NCBI GenBank assembly: GCA_016712415.1
Contig: JADJRC010000011.1
Location: 124,001 to 188,000, forward strand
Source of the DNA: Lewinellaceae bacterium
GTDB taxonomy: Bacteria; Bacteroidota; Bacteroidia; Chitinophagales; Saprospiraceae
DNA: 64,000 nucleotides
Direction: 5' to 3'
The stretch's first letter is position 1. The number at the start of each line of letters is the position of its first letter. Positions 1 to 9,054 of this stretch are shown here, one piece after another. The translations under genes were made by a program, and so were the position numbers. The notes under the pieces are model-generated. The model had not been told where the DNA came from. It searched no databases and saw nothing but the letters and a program-made list of their open reading frames with translations.

Positions 1-1257
1 CCGGCTGTGAAGATCGATTATATTGCCAAATACAGTACGATTGCCAACGGATGGAAAAAATGGCTCGGCGAGATGCAAGGGCTTCAAAAGTTCGGGGCCT
101 ACGATAAAAAACGCGACTACGAAACGGAGTTTACCCGTCGTGTAGCCCTGAATACAGATTTCAGGTACAAGTACACCAACCTGTTGCCCCGTCTCCGCCA
201 GTTGTACCAGGACATCGAACCGTATGCCCTGACGCGCGACTATTATTTCGAGGCCTGTATCCGCAACAGCGAAATACTCGGACTTGCTGCGGGGATGCGG
301 GGATGGATTGAAACGTTTGACAAGAACGGCGCAGACTTTTTCGCCGGCAAAAAACCCGAAATGGCTGCCAAACTCGACGATTTTTACACGGGGTATCACC
401 CTGAAGTGGATGAAGCGGTTTTTGCAGGCCTGATGGAACTCTATGCCCGGAATGTGCGCGCAGAATGGGGCGGAGCCTTCGTACGCACCATGGCGGAACA
501 ACACAACGGCTACCCCGGCCTGGCCAATCATATTTTCAAAAACAGCGTGCTGGCTGAAAAGGGAAAAATGAACGCCCTGTTGCAAGAAAAACCCGAAACG
601 ATCGCCAAAACCCTGCAAAACGACCCGGCTTTCACTTTCTGGAAAACACTCAACGACGCTTACCAGGAACATATTCAGCCCAAACTCCAGGAACTTCAAC
701 CGCAAATCAACCTCCTGCAGCGCCAGTATATGGCGGCGCAAATGGAGGTGTTCAGGGAAAAACGTTTTTTCCCCGACGCCAACAGCACCCTGCGCCTTAC
801 CTATGGCAAAGTGGACGACTACTCTCCACGCGATGCCGTCGAATACGAAGAACATACTTACCTGGAGGGCGTTATGGAAAAATACATCCCCGGTGATTAC
901 GAATTCGACGTCCCGAAAAAACTCATCGAACTCTGGAAATCGAAGAACTACGGTCAGTATGCCGATGCCAACGGACGTATGCCGGTCGGGTTTATCGGCA
1001 CCAATCATACCACCGGCGGCAACTCAGGCAGCCCCGCCCTGGATGCTTACGGCAACCTCGTCGGACTGAATTTCGACCGCGTATGGGAAGGCACCATGAG
1101 TGACCTGAATTACGACCCCGCTATTTGCCGCAACATCATGGTTGATATCCGATATGTGCTCTTTATTATGGACAAATTTGGAGAAGCCGGATACCTGACC
1201 AGGGAGATGAAACTCGTGAAAGGGAAAAAGAAGCGGAAGAAAGGAAAGGACAAGTAG
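1..1257 (+). CDS. S46-family dipeptidyl-peptidase, C-terminal part (truncated by window edge)
   Basis: The reading frame is open from base 1, so the gene begins outside the window; an internal GTG at 7 is not a credible start. About 418 codons remain of a family usually near 700 residues. The motif GNSGSP (Ser at about codon 342), preceded by GTNHTTGG, matches the serine-nucleophile region of S46 peptidases (DPP7/DPP11), followed by the usual NLVGLNFDRVWEG segment. These enzymes are periplasmic and remove dipeptides from oligopeptide N-termini; they are typical of Bacteroidota and some Proteobacteria. The catalytic His and Asp would lie upstream. The C-terminus ends in a very basic Lys/Arg tail. 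Substrate preference (hydrophobic or acidic P1) cannot be judged from this fragment. Confidence 0.9.
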   Translation, partial: PAVKIDYIAKYSTIANGWKKWLGEMQGLQKFGAYDKKRDYETEFTRRVALNTDFRYKYTNLLPRLRQLYQDIEPYALTRDYYFEACIRNSEILGLAAGMRGWIETFDKNGADFFAGKKPEMAAKLDDFYTGYHPEVDEAVFAGLMELYARNVRAEWGGAFVRTMAEQHNGYPGLANHIFKNSVLAEKGKMNALLQEKPETIAKTLQNDPAFTFWKTLNDAYQEHIQPKLQELQPQINLLQRQYMAAQMEVFREKRFFPDANSTLRLTYGKVDDYSPRDAVEYEEHTYLEGVMEKYIPGDYEFDVPKKLIELWKSKNYGQYADANGRMPVGFIGTNHTTGGNSGSPALDAYGNLVGLNFDRVWEGTMSDLNYDPAICRNIMVDIRYVLFIMDKFGEAGYLTREMKLVKGKKKRKKGKDK

Positions 1258-1319
1258 GCAGTTGGCAGGAGCAGGGGGCAGGGATATCATTTTTTCACCA
1301 TATTTCAACCGTCAGGACA

Positions 1320-2543
1320 GTGCAGGTCAAAAACAATTCGCTCCAAACGGACACCCCGAAACCAGAGACAACAGACCGCAGGCATGCCCTGAGTGATATT
1401 TTGACCCACCTGGGTGAAGAGCGGGATCAATATTTTCATGCGATCTCGCCACCGGTTATTCAATCAAGCAATTTTGCCTTCCCCGACCTGGCGGCTTTCC
1501 GAGCGGCTTTTTCCGACGAACTGACGCACCACGTTTATTCCCGGGGCAACAACCCCACAGTAGAGATACTGCGAAAAAAACTCGCCGCGCTGGAAGGAAT
1601 GGAAGACGCGCTGGTGTTTTCAAGCGGCGCCGGGGCTGTTGCTGCCGCAGTCATCGGAAACATATCGGCAGGTGAGCATATCGTCTGCCAAAAATCACCG
1701 TACTCCTGGACTTCAGCGCTGCTGCGCAAGTTTTTGCCGCGTTTGGGCGTTGAACACACCTTTGTCGACGGTACTGACATCCGGAATATCGAGGCGGCCA
1801 TCAGGCCCAATACCCGCATCCTGTACCTGGAGAGCCCGAATACCATGACCTTCGAATGCCAGGACTTGCAAGCCTGTGCAGAACTGGCCAAAACGCACAG
1901 CCTTGTCACTATTATCGACAACTCGTACTGTTCGCCCATCTATCAGAACCCCGTGGCATTCGGCATCGATATCGTGGTGCACTCCGGCACCAAGTACCTC
2001 AACGGCCATTCAGATGTGGTGGTGGGCGTGTTGTGCGCCGGCAGCGAGATGGTCAGAAAAATATTTGAATCGGAACTGATGACCCTGGGCGGCATTTTGA
2101 GCCCGCATGACGCAGCACTGGTTACCAGAGGCCTGCGCACCCTGCCGCTGCGCCTGCAAAGGAGCGACGACAGCGCGCGTTGGCTGATTGACAAACTGGA
2201 CCGGCACCCGAAAGTGGAACATATCTGGTATCCGTTTCACCGCGATTTTCCGCAACTGGAACTTGCCAAGCGACAGATGCGCGGCTGCGGCGGACTATTT
2301 TCCGTACAGTTCAAAACCGACTCCATGGAAAAAATGGAGGCCTTTATACACCGGCTCGAGCGATTCCTGATGGCTGTCAGTTGGGGAGGCCACGAGTCGC
2401 TGATCATTCCAACCATCGGGTTCTACAACATTCCGGGAAAACCCAACGCCTCGCTGCCCTGGACCTTTGTTCGTTTCTACATCGGCCTGGAAGACCCCGA
2501 GTGGCTCTGGGAAGACCTGGAGCAGGCACTCGTCGAATTGTGA
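1320..2543 (+). CDS. Cys/Met-metabolism PLP-dependent enzyme (cystathionine synthase/lyase type)
   Basis: A 407-residue fold-type I PLP enzyme of the trans-sulfuration family. The PLP lysine is Lys225 in HSGTKYLNGHSDVVVG, and the substrate/PLP phosphate segment FSSGAGAVAAA lies near residue 105. The family includes cystathionine gamma-synthase, cystathionine beta/gamma-lyase and methionine gamma-lyase; sequence alone does not separate them. The C-terminal motif SWGGHESLIIP is closer to cystathionine beta-lyase-like members. The start is inferred to be GTG at 1320, because no ATG lies before the conserved N-terminal segment. The gene follows the S46 peptidase by 62 bases on the same strand. 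Cytosolic. Confidence 0.88.
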   Translation: MQVKNNSLQTDTPKPETTDRRHALSDILTHLGEERDQYFHAISPPVIQSSNFAFPDLAAFRAAFSDELTHHVYSRGNNPTVEILRKKLAALEGMEDALVFSSGAGAVAAAVIGNISAGEHIVCQKSPYSWTSALLRKFLPRLGVEHTFVDGTDIRNIEAAIRPNTRILYLESPNTMTFECQDLQACAELAKTHSLVTIIDNSYCSPIYQNPVAFGIDIVVHSGTKYLNGHSDVVVGVLCAGSEMVRKIFESELMTLGGILSPHDAALVTRGLRTLPLRLQRSDDSARWLIDKLDRHPKVEHIWYPFHRDFPQLELAKRQMRGCGGLFSVQFKTDSMEKMEAFIHRLERFLMAVSWGGHESLIIPTIGFYNIPGKPNASLPWTFVRFYIGLEDPEWLWEDLEQALVEL

Positions 2544-2614
2544 GGTTTCCGTTAAGAAGTTAAAAAATGGACGTTGGTCTAATGAAAACAACCATTTTGC
2601 CGACAACGCGTTTC

Positions 2615-2631
2615 TTTGTCTGACAGACAAA
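2615..2631. repeat. 17-bp palindrome upstream of the GNAT/FemAB-like gene
   Basis: A perfect inverted repeat with 8-bp arms (TTTGTCTG / CAGACAAA) around a single base, ending 12 bases before the ATG at 2644. Its symmetry and position fit an operator for a dimeric regulator, but there is no further support and no regulator is encoded nearby. Confidence 0.3.
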
Positions 2632-2643
2632 AAGTTTTAAGGC

Positions 2644-3864
2644 ATGCACATTGCTACCTCTCCTGCGGAAGTCTCCGCCAAATCGACAGAACCGCTGCGT
2701 TACAGTTTTTTTCGCTCTGTGGAAGCGGCCGGCCGCGACTGGGATGCTGCCGCACCACCCCGCGATCTGTTTCTGCAGCGTCAGTATCTTTCCATCCTCG
2801 AACATCATCCTCCCCACGGCATGCGGTTTGGGTATCTTGTTTTTTACAAAGGCAATATACCCGCAGGTGTGGCACTCTGCCAGATCAAATATTTCAAGGG
2901 CGACGATAACATCAACGACCTGGAGACGCAGACAAAGGACCCCTGCTTTTTCGGCGCTGTAGCCAACTGGTTCAAACGCCGTGTAGCGAGCATGGCCGCT
3001 GCCGACATCCTGATTTGCGGAAACATGTTGCTTACCGGCGAACACGGCTACTGGTTCGACCCGGAAAAAGTCGCCCCAGGGGAAGCCATTGAAAGTCTGG
3101 AAAAAGCCCTGACCGAGGTTGTGGCAATCATGGGCCGGGAGAAAGTAAAAATGCCGGTCATTCTTGTCAAGGATCTGGCGCCGGAGAACAGGGATCAGGG
3201 CATGTCGCTTGTCCGAAAAGGATTTGTAGAGTTTGATATTCAGCCCAATATGGTACTGCACCTGCCGTATTCGGGTTTTGACGACTACCTGTCTGCCATG
3301 TCGACCAAATACCGCACCAGGGCCAAAAGAGCCTTCAAAAAACTGGACGGAGTGGAAAAACGCGAGATGACCATGGTGGAAATACAACGGGAACTCCCGC
3401 GTATCTATGCCCTGTACCGTGAAATAGCCAACAACGCAGGATTCAATATGGTAGACCTGAACGAGAACTACCTGTTGGCGCTGAAACACGATTTTGGCGA
3501 ACATTTCCGGATGTTCGCCTATTACCTCAACGACCGGCTACTGGCATTTTACACCACCGTCAAAAATTTCGACGAACTGGAAGCCCATTTCCTCGGCTAC
3601 GACAAAGACCACAACCACGACCGCCAGTTGTACCTGAATATTTTGTACGACATCGTGCGAACCGGTCTGGACTCCAATTGCCACAGTGTGGTATTTGCCC
3701 GCACCGCCCTGGAAATCAAGAGCTCGGTAGGCGCAGTTCCACACGATCTTTGGTGTTACCTGCGACACCAGAACCCACTGGCCAATAAATTCACCGAGAC
3801 AGTGCTCGACTACCTTAAACCGGTAGAAGAATGGCATCCCCGGCATCCGTTTAAGGAAGATTAG
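2644..3864 (+). CDS. GNAT/FemAB-like acyltransferase, peptidogalycan-biosynthesis type
   Basis: A 406-residue cytosolic protein without signal peptide or membrane segments. The overall pattern resembles the COG3146/DUF482 group (annotated as peptidogalycan biosynthesis/recognition) of the GNAT superfamily: an N-terminal half of mixed alpha/beta, then a second acyltransferase-like half with MSTKYRTRAKRAFKK and a late YLNILYDIVRTGLD segment. Such proteins are thought to transfer an acyl or aminoacyl group, but the substrate is unknown. The ATG at 2644 is preferred. The gene ends 22 bases from the convergent glgC. Assignment is at family level only. Confidence 0.7.
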   Translation: MHIATSPAEVSAKSTEPLRYSFFRSVEAAGRDWDAAAPPRDLFLQRQYLSILEHHPPHGMRFGYLVFYKGNIPAGVALCQIKYFKGDDNINDLETQTKDPCFFGAVANWFKRRVASMAAADILICGNMLLTGEHGYWFDPEKVAPGEAIESLEKALTEVVAIMGREKVKMPVILVKDLAPENRDQGMSLVRKGFVEFDIQPNMVLHLPYSGFDDYLSAMSTKYRTRAKRAFKKLDGVEKREMTMVEIQRELPRIYALYREIANNAGFNMVDLNENYLLALKHDFGEHFRMFAYYLNDRLLAFYTTVKNFDELEAHFLGYDKDHNHDRQLYLNILYDIVRTGLDSNCHSVVFARTALEIKSSVGAVPHDLWCYLRHQNPLANKFTETVLDYLKPVEEWHPRHPFKED

Positions 3865-3886
3865 AGCCTCGTAAAGGGGCGGTTTT

Positions 3887-4543
3887 TTACATAATTCGGG
3901 TTCCTTCCGCTATTACAGCGCCTTTTTTCACCACCACTACCCCATCACGGATGCAATACCCGTCGGCATCAATATCAGGCAGGTGACTGCCGCCCTTGAT
4001 GACTACATTGTTCCCGATACGGCAATCCTTATCCAGGATAGCGTGTTCGATATGGCAGTAATGGCCGACGCCCTTCGGCACTTCATCGGAGTTCAGCGCG
4101 ATCTCCTGAAGCGTTTGGTAACTGTCGTTACCCATCATAATGGCATCCTTGATTACCGTATTTTCGCCGATCCGGGACCGAATACCGATAATGGAGCCTT
4201 CGATCAGGCGCGCGTGTACAATGGAGCCTTCGGCCACCAATGCGCGGTTGACCTGGGTGCCGCCGTAAAATTTGGCGGGTGGCAGCATACGGCCGCGTGT
4301 ATAAATTTGCGACCGCGTATCGAACAGGTTAAAGGACGGAATATGATCGGTCAGTTCGATATTTGCCTCAAAGAACGAATGGATTGTTCCGATATCCGTC
4401 CAGTAGCCTTCGTATTGATAGGCCGACACTTTCCTGCCCTCCGTAATAGCAGCCGGAATGATTTCTTTGCCAAAATCTGTAGCATCCGGGTACTCGTCGA
4501 ACAGATCTTTGATGGCACTGCGGTTAAAAATATAAATGCCCAT
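3887..4543 (-). CDS. glgC: Glucose-1-phosphate adenylyltransferase, C-terminal part (frameshifted glgC)
   Basis: The second half of GlgC: the end of the nucleotidyltransferase domain followed by the left-handed beta-helix (repeats such as IEGSIIGIRSRIGENTVIKD). Its true frame is open upstream to about 4574, where it joins the N-terminal part; the ATG at 4543 is an internal Met (SMGIYIFN). It converts glucose-1-phosphate and ATP to ADP-glucose for glycogen synthesis. Removing one base from the T run at 4569-4574 restores a single protein of about 425 residues, the normal family length. Confidence 0.85.
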   Translation of the reverse strand: MGIYIFNRSAIKDLFDEYPDATDFGKEIIPAAITEGRKVSAYQYEGYWTDIGTIHSFFEANIELTDHIPSFNLFDTRSQIYTRGRMLPPAKFYGGTQVNRALVAEGSIVHARLIEGSIIGIRSRIGENTVIKDAIMMGNDSYQTLQEIALNSDEVPKGVGHYCHIEHAILDKDCRIGNNVVIKGGSHLPDIDADGYCIRDGVVVVKKGAVIAEGTRIM

Positions 4544-5171
4544 AGAAGCCAGGTAGTGCTTGCCGCGCTTTTTTATTCGCCGGGCTAACTTCGCTTACCC
4601 ATCCCTGCAATTCATCTGTAGCGGGTTTTTCAATAAAGCGGGAGATATAGCCCTTGTCACTGACTTTCATGATGCCAAAGCCGGTAGCGTCGCGGGCATC
4701 GACAGGCAGACAGGCGATGGTGATGTCTGCACCCTTTTCAATATGGTGCCTGGCCATTGCCTCAAAGTCCATCTGGTAGAGTTGATCGCCCGACAGAATC
4801 AGCACATAGTCAAAGTCGTGCCGTTCGTAATGCTGGCGGCTCTGCCGCACGGCATCGGCCGTCCCCTGGTACCACTCCTTGTTGCCGGGCGTCTGCTCTG
4901 CAGCGAGAATATCGACAAAGCCCTTTGTGAAAATATCAAAATTATAGGTATTCTTGATGTGGGCATTGAGTGAAGCAGAGTTGTACTGCGTCAGTATAAA
5001 CATGCGCTTAACCCCAGAATTGATGCAGTTGGAAATGGGGATATCGATCAATCGGTACTTACCGCCAATCGGAACAGCCGGTTTGGAGCGTTGTTCCGTG
5101 AGAGGGAAAAGGCGGGAACCTGCACCGCCGCCCAGAATAAGGCTTATCATTTTTATCATAGTGTTGGTCAT
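4524..5171 (-). CDS. glgC: Glucose-1-phosphate adenylyltransferase, N-terminal part (frameshifted glgC)
   Basis: The N-terminal nucleotidyltransferase half of GlgC, with the glycine-rich GGGAGSRLFPLTEQRSKPAV signature and GGKYRLIDIPISNCINSG. The frame is authentic to about residue 200 (SEVSPANKK); the 13 or so residues after it are out of frame. The break lies at a six-base T run (4569-4574; A6 in the coding strand). Reading five As gives NKKRGKHYLASMGIYIF and joins the C-terminal part. With glgA just upstream on the same strand, this is a glycogen-synthesis pair. The frameshift is more likely a homopolymer error than real decay, since both halves are well conserved. Confidence 0.88.
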   Translation of the reverse strand: MTNTMIKMISLILGGGAGSRLFPLTEQRSKPAVPIGGKYRLIDIPISNCINSGVKRMFILTQYNSASLNAHIKNTYNFDIFTKGFVDILAAEQTPGNKEWYQGTADAVRQSRQHYERHDFDYVLILSGDQLYQMDFEAMARHHIEKGADITIACLPVDARDATGFGIMKVSDKGYISRFIEKPATDELQGWVSEVSPANKKARQALPGFYGHLYF

Positions 5172-5212
5172 TGTTTATCGATTTATATATGAGTTGCACG
5201 CAACTGGTGGCG

Positions 5213-5419
5213 CTAAAGTTCTTTTGCAAGCAGTTTGATGCTCGCAAAACGGTCCCGCAATTTTTCTACAATATCAGCCCTGTTCAGCGAAAAATAGCCA
5301 AAATAATCCTTATCGTCTCCGGCTTCGCTGGCTATTACACCGTCGCAAATAAAAAAACTTACCGGATCAATTTGAGCCTGCTGTTGCAGCCTTTTGAGCG
5401 GAACAACCATGGTTATCAA
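5213..5419 (-). CDS. Small hypothetical protein between glgA and glgC
   Basis: A 68-codon frame in the 284-base gap between glgA and glgC, on the same strand and with no competing gene. The product has no signal peptide or recognised motif; its C-terminus (DIVEKLRDRFASIKLLAKEL) looks like an amphipathic helix. Position suggests co-transcription with the glycogen genes. It could be a chance frame, and I know of no homologue. Confidence 0.3.
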   Translation of the reverse strand: MITMVVPLKRLQQQAQIDPVSFFICDGVIASEAGDDKDYFGYFSLNRADIVEKLRDRFASIKLLAKEL

Positions 5420-5455
5420 TAATTTGAAGCGTTTCTATTAGGGTACTATTATTCT

Positions 5456-5698
5456 TTATTTCTTCCTGCCCTTACCGCCATTTTTTTTCTCATCGCTTTT
5501 TGGCGACGCCTTTTTCCTTGCTGCCACGGGCGCTTTTTTCACTTTATCGGGCTTGTCCGAAACCACCGGTTCTGCCTGCTTGACTGTCTGCGCAGGCTTC
5601 CTTCCACGTACTGCAGGTGTTTTTGCTTTGGGTTCCGGTGCAGGTTTTTCAGGAAGGGGTTGCTCGGCGATTGAGCGCCAGCGCCGGTTTTCGCCCAC
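5456..5698 (-). CDS. glgA: Glycogen synthase basic C-terminal tail (displaced by frameshift)
   Basis: This frame carries the natural C-terminus of the adjacent glgA: a Lys/Pro/Ala-rich, strongly basic tail ending KKNGGKGRKK. Its frame is open through position 5720, up to the C14/G-run region at 5723-5755, where the reading frame is lost. The ATG at 5698 is probably not a real start. The tail extends the enzyme by about 85 residues beyond the usual glycogen-synthase length and looks disordered. Its role is unknown; nucleic-acid or membrane contact is possible. Confidence 0.5.
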   Translation of the reverse strand: MGENRRWRSIAEQPLPEKPAPEPKAKTPAVRGRKPAQTVKQAEPVVSDKPDKVKKAPVAARKKASPKSDEKKNGGKGRKK

Positions 5699-7233
5699 GT
5701 ATGCTGTGTTTTGGCCTGGGCTCCCCCCCCCCCCCCAGGGGGGCGGGGGGCGGGCGGGCCGGGCCCGGCAACGGGCTCCACCGCAGCCCCTACCTGCCGG
5801 TATACAGCCTGGTATTTCTCAATCGTTTTTTTCCAGGAAAAATCGACAGCCATGACCCGCTGCCGCAGGTGATCGATAATGTCCGGATGGTTGTGCCACA
5901 TACTTATGGCGCGGTACAGTGCATGGGTAGCATCTTCAACACTAAACTGGTCAAATCGGATTCCCCGTCCGATGCCGCCCGGTTCGCCGATATCCGGCAC
6001 GGTATCTTTCAGCCCTCCAACGGTACGCACGACCGGAATGGTGCCGTATCGCATGGAGTACATCTGATTCAGTCCGCAGGGCTCGACACGGGAAGGCATG
6101 ATCAAAAAATCGGAGCCTGCGTAAATCTGATGGGACAGGGATTCATTGTAGTCGATGACGGCATTAAAACGCCCGGGGTACTGGTGCGCCAGTGCCCGAA
6201 ACTGATTCTGGGTCCATGGCTCGCCGGTACCCAACACCAGAAAGCAGGCCTTCGTGCCGCTTTGTATAATACGCCGATAGGTATCGGGTAACAAATCGAC
6301 ACCTTTTTCGCCAACCATACGTCCGATGAAACTGATCAGCGGCGCATCTTCCGGAAACCCGAACCACTCACACAGTTCGCGTTTGTTTTTTGCCTTAAAA
6401 GCGCGGATATCGCCATTTGCCAGGCGGTGGCGAATCATCGGATCCGCTTCCGGGTCCCAGACATCGGCATCTATCCCGTTGATGATCCCCCACTGCTTGC
6501 GCCACTCCGCACGGAACAGGGGTTCGAGTCCCAGACTGTTTTCATGGAGTTCATACAGATAGGTCTCGGAAACTGTCGTCACTGCCCAGGCGGTTTTGAT
6601 AGCCGCTGCCATAGGGTTGATGATGCCGTTCCAGTCAAGGATACTGCGCGCACTCGCTTCATAGGGTGGCAACAGATGGCTGTTGTTCCAGCCAAAAGCG
6701 CCCTGGTATTGACCGTTGTGGATGGTAAATACCGTGGGGATGGGGCCCAGTTGCTGATAGGCCGGACAATATTTCACCATCCAGGGCACCAGTGCCGTAT
6801 GGTGATCGTGACAATGCAGAACCCGGGGGCGGTCCTGCCAGGGGAAAGACAAAAGCCAGTCGAGTACAGCCTGCTGGAAAGTGATATAGCGCTCAATCTC
6901 GTCGCCGTAAGGCGCTCCGGAAGGGTCGTTGTAAATACCCGGCCGGTCGTATAATCCTGGAATATCCACCACAAAAAACGGAAACCCGAGCGAGTTGTTT
7001 GCCTCCTGTTGTACCGTGAACCGCCATTCACGCCAGTTCACCCATACCGATCCGCTATAAACCGTGACCCATTCGCGGCCGTGTATCCACTTCAGAGCAT
7101 ACTTGGGAATTACTGCGGCGGAGAGCATTCCCGCATCGGTGAAGTACTTGGGCAGCGAGCCAACGACATCGGCCAGACCACCGGTTTTTGCAGCCGGATA
7201 ACATTCAGCGGATATATGTAGAACCTGTATCAT
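5539..7233 (-). CDS. glgA: Glycogen (starch) synthase, frameshifted near the C-terminus
   Basis: ADP-glucose glycogen synthase of family GT5. The N-terminal ADP-glucose-binding motif KTGGLADVVGSLPK is at residues 16-29; the C-terminal Rossmann domain has SFIGRMVGEKGVDLL and the active-site segment IMPSRVEPCGLNQMYSMRYG. The start is the ATG at 7233. The catalytic domains are intact to about residue 490; beyond VEPVAGPG the frame runs through a low-complexity tract on the plus strand (C14 at 5723-5736, then several G runs) and becomes out of frame. The authentic basic tail is encoded in another frame down to 5456. It works with GlgC, encoded downstream on the same strand. Confidence 0.9.
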   Translation of the reverse strand: MIQVLHISAECYPAAKTGGLADVVGSLPKYFTDAGMLSAAVIPKYALKWIHGREWVTVYSGSVWVNWREWRFTVQQEANNSLGFPFFVVDIPGLYDRPGIYNDPSGAPYGDEIERYITFQQAVLDWLLSFPWQDRPRVLHCHDHHTALVPWMVKYCPAYQQLGPIPTVFTIHNGQYQGAFGWNNSHLLPPYEASARSILDWNGIINPMAAAIKTAWAVTTVSETYLYELHENSLGLEPLFRAEWRKQWGIINGIDADVWDPEADPMIRHRLANGDIRAFKAKNKRELCEWFGFPEDAPLISFIGRMVGEKGVDLLPDTYRRIIQSGTKACFLVLGTGEPWTQNQFRALAHQYPGRFNAVIDYNESLSHQIYAGSDFLIMPSRVEPCGLNQMYSMRYGTIPVVRTVGGLKDTVPDIGEPGGIGRGIRFDQFSVEDATHALYRAISMWHNHPDIIDHLRQRVMAVDFSWKKTIEKYQAVYRQVGAAVEPVAGPGPPAPRPPGGGGGAQAKTQHTWAKTGAGAQSPSNPFLKNLHRNPKQKHLQYVEGSLRRQSSRQNRWFRTSPIK

Positions 7234-7434
7234 CTATTAAATTTGGAGTTTAAAACAAGCGTTTGGCATTTGAGGAGGGTGTCACTATCTGCCATACATC
7301 CCCCAAATTGCGGGTAAAATACAAACAAAGGGTTTGTCCTTTCCAAATAGAATTGGGTGAAAATTTTTGAAAGCCGCAATTCCAAAGAATGTTTACCCGA
7401 ACTTTGCTTTATTTGCCAAAAATTTTTAATAAAG

Positions 7435-8331
7435 ATGGAAAATTACTATTCAAGGCGCAGTTTTCTGAAAACATCTGCGCTGGCAACTGCCGGCGCCGCA
7501 TGGTCAGCCTACCGATTACCGTCCTTCACTCCCCAACCTCCTGTCCAGCACCTGGGCCTTCAACTCTGGAGCGTCCGCGAGGATTTGAACAAAGATGCGG
7601 CAGGCACCGTCGAAGCGCTGGCCAAAATGGGCTACCGCGAGGTGGAAAGTTTTGGCTACGATAATGGCAGGATGTTCGGCATGCCATTCATGGAGTTTGC
7701 CGGCCTGCTGAAAAAGAACGGCATATCGATGCCTTCCAGTCACTACAAATTTGCTTTGAAGGACTACGATGAAGGGAAAAAGATGCTGTCAGATGCAGCA
7801 AAAAAGGCTATTGACGACGCAGCGGCAGCCGGGCAAAAGTATATTGTGAATCCCTGGGTCGATGAGCCGGAACGCCCGCAGATCGACAAACTGATCCCTG
7901 TTTTCCGCGCTGCAGGAGAATATGCACAAAAAGCCGGGATCCGGCTGGGATACCACAACCACGATTTTGAGTTTGAAAAACGCGGACCCGACAATCGATT
8001 GCTCATCGAGTGGCTGCTCCATGAAATAGACCCGAAGATCATGGCCATGGAGATGGATATCTACTGGGTGTCTTTTGTGCGCAACAACCCGCTCGACTGG
8101 TTCCGTCTTTACCCGGGCCGCTGGGAGCTGTGCCACGTCAAGGACATGGCTAAAACGGAAAAACGCGAAACCATTGAAGTCGGCGACGGCTCTATCGACT
8201 TTGCCGGTATTTTCAAACAAAGCAAACTAGCCGGGCTTCGGTACTACATTATTGAGCTGGAGCATTACAAGACAACCCCGATGGAAGGGGTCGAGCGTGC
8301 GCGGAAAAATTTCCAAAAAATCAAGTGGTAA
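7435..8331 (+). CDS. Tat-exported sugar phosphate isomerase/epimerase-like TIM-barrel protein
   Basis: A 298-residue AP-endonuclease-2-fold (xylose-isomerase-like TIM barrel) protein. The ATG at 7435 is chosen over the earlier GTG at 7357, because it gives a standard twin-arginine signal (YSRRSFLKTSALATAGAAW). The barrel holds likely metal ligands in GYHNHDFEF and in the ELEHY segment near the C-terminus. Proteins of this kind in Bacteroidota act on sugars or inositol derivatives, and often sit near DUF1080 proteins, one of which is encoded 4 kb away. Periplasmic location is inferred; substrate is unknown. The stop is 18 bases from the convergent PspC gene. Confidence 0.85.
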   Translation: MENYYSRRSFLKTSALATAGAAWSAYRLPSFTPQPPVQHLGLQLWSVREDLNKDAAGTVEALAKMGYREVESFGYDNGRMFGMPFMEFAGLLKKNGISMPSSHYKFALKDYDEGKKMLSDAAKKAIDDAAAAGQKYIVNPWVDEPERPQIDKLIPVFRAAGEYAQKAGIRLGYHNHDFEFEKRGPDNRLLIEWLLHEIDPKIMAMEMDIYWVSFVRNNPLDWFRLYPGRWELCHVKDMAKTEKRETIEVGDGSIDFAGIFKQSKLAGLRYYIIELEHYKTTPMEGVERARKNFQKIKW

Positions 8332-8349
8332 GACACAGAGCCGGAACGC

Positions 8350-8571
8350 TTACCCCCATATGGCGCTTTTTCCACGCCTGATGTACCGTCTGATGTTCAC
8401 CCAAAATGCAATGAACAGGTAGACGATCAGCGGCGAGCCCATTCCGATGAATGAGGTATAGATGAAATATTTCCGCACTTCGCCGGGTGCGATGTGCATT
8501 TTATCGCCGAGATATTGGCATACACCAAAGGCATGGCGTTCGACCAGATCTTTTAGCCAGTGTTGAAGCAT
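8350..8571 (-). CDS. Small PspC-domain membrane protein
   Basis: A 73-residue protein. FGVCQYLGDKMHIAPGEVRK matches the PspC signature (compare GVCGGLGEYFGIDPTLVR in canonical members), followed by one hydrophobic segment (FIGMGSPLIVYLFIAFWV) and a basic tail. PspC-type proteins sit in the inner membrane and are linked to envelope stress. The start at 8571 (MLQHWLKDLVERH) is preferred; an upstream ATG at 8694 would add a non-conserved stretch. Here PspC stands alone, without other psp genes. Confidence 0.7.
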   Translation of the reverse strand: MLQHWLKDLVERHAFGVCQYLGDKMHIAPGEVRKYFIYTSFIGMGSPLIVYLFIAFWVNIRRYIRRGKSAIWG

Positions 8572-8775
8572 ACCGCGCTGAAGTTTATAAGTCCGGTACA
8601 AAAATAAAGAACTTTTTAAGACCCGCGCATGCCGACGTAAAGGCAAAATGTCCGGCATTCCAGATAACGGCAGATAATTGGCAGAAATTGGCATTATTCT
8701 TGGCTAAACCGGTAGTACAAATGGTTTTGCCATTTTTTTGTCAACAACATTTTCCCACATCAACTCCAGTTATTT

Positions 8776-8877
8776 ATGTTAATCCTTGGAATTGCCCTCG
8801 GTCTCTTCGTTGTAGGAGGCGGGCTGATTTCGTTCTCCAACGCGCTGTCGAAGCGCGATGCGGGTTCCCGACATTGA
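8776..8877 (+). CDS. Possible 33-aa membrane microprotein
   Basis: In the 480-base gap between the PspC gene and the gene at 9055, an ATG at 8776 opens a 33-codon frame ending TGA at 8877. The product begins with a hydrophobic segment (MLILGIALGLFVVGGGLISF) and ends in a short polar, basic tail, the shape of a single-span membrane peptide. No homologue is known to me. Apart from this frame I see nothing definite in the gap. Confidence 0.3.
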   Translation: MLILGIALGLFVVGGGLISFSNALSKRDAGSRH

Positions 8878-9054
8878 ACATTAAAATCTCTGCTGCCGCC
8901 CGGACTGTCGACTCCCGATATTCCGGGCGCAGTGTTTTCAGGCCTCTGAATCGTTTCCAAATCTATGCTTTCCGGCAAACTGCGCTACTTTTACGTCGGC
9001 CGCAACATAATTTTGGCCGCCCTGTTTTCATAGCCAAAATATCAAGCATCACCT

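Noticed and set aside
5617..6291. 224-codon plus-strand frame
   Set aside because: Antisense to the well-conserved catalytic region of glgA.
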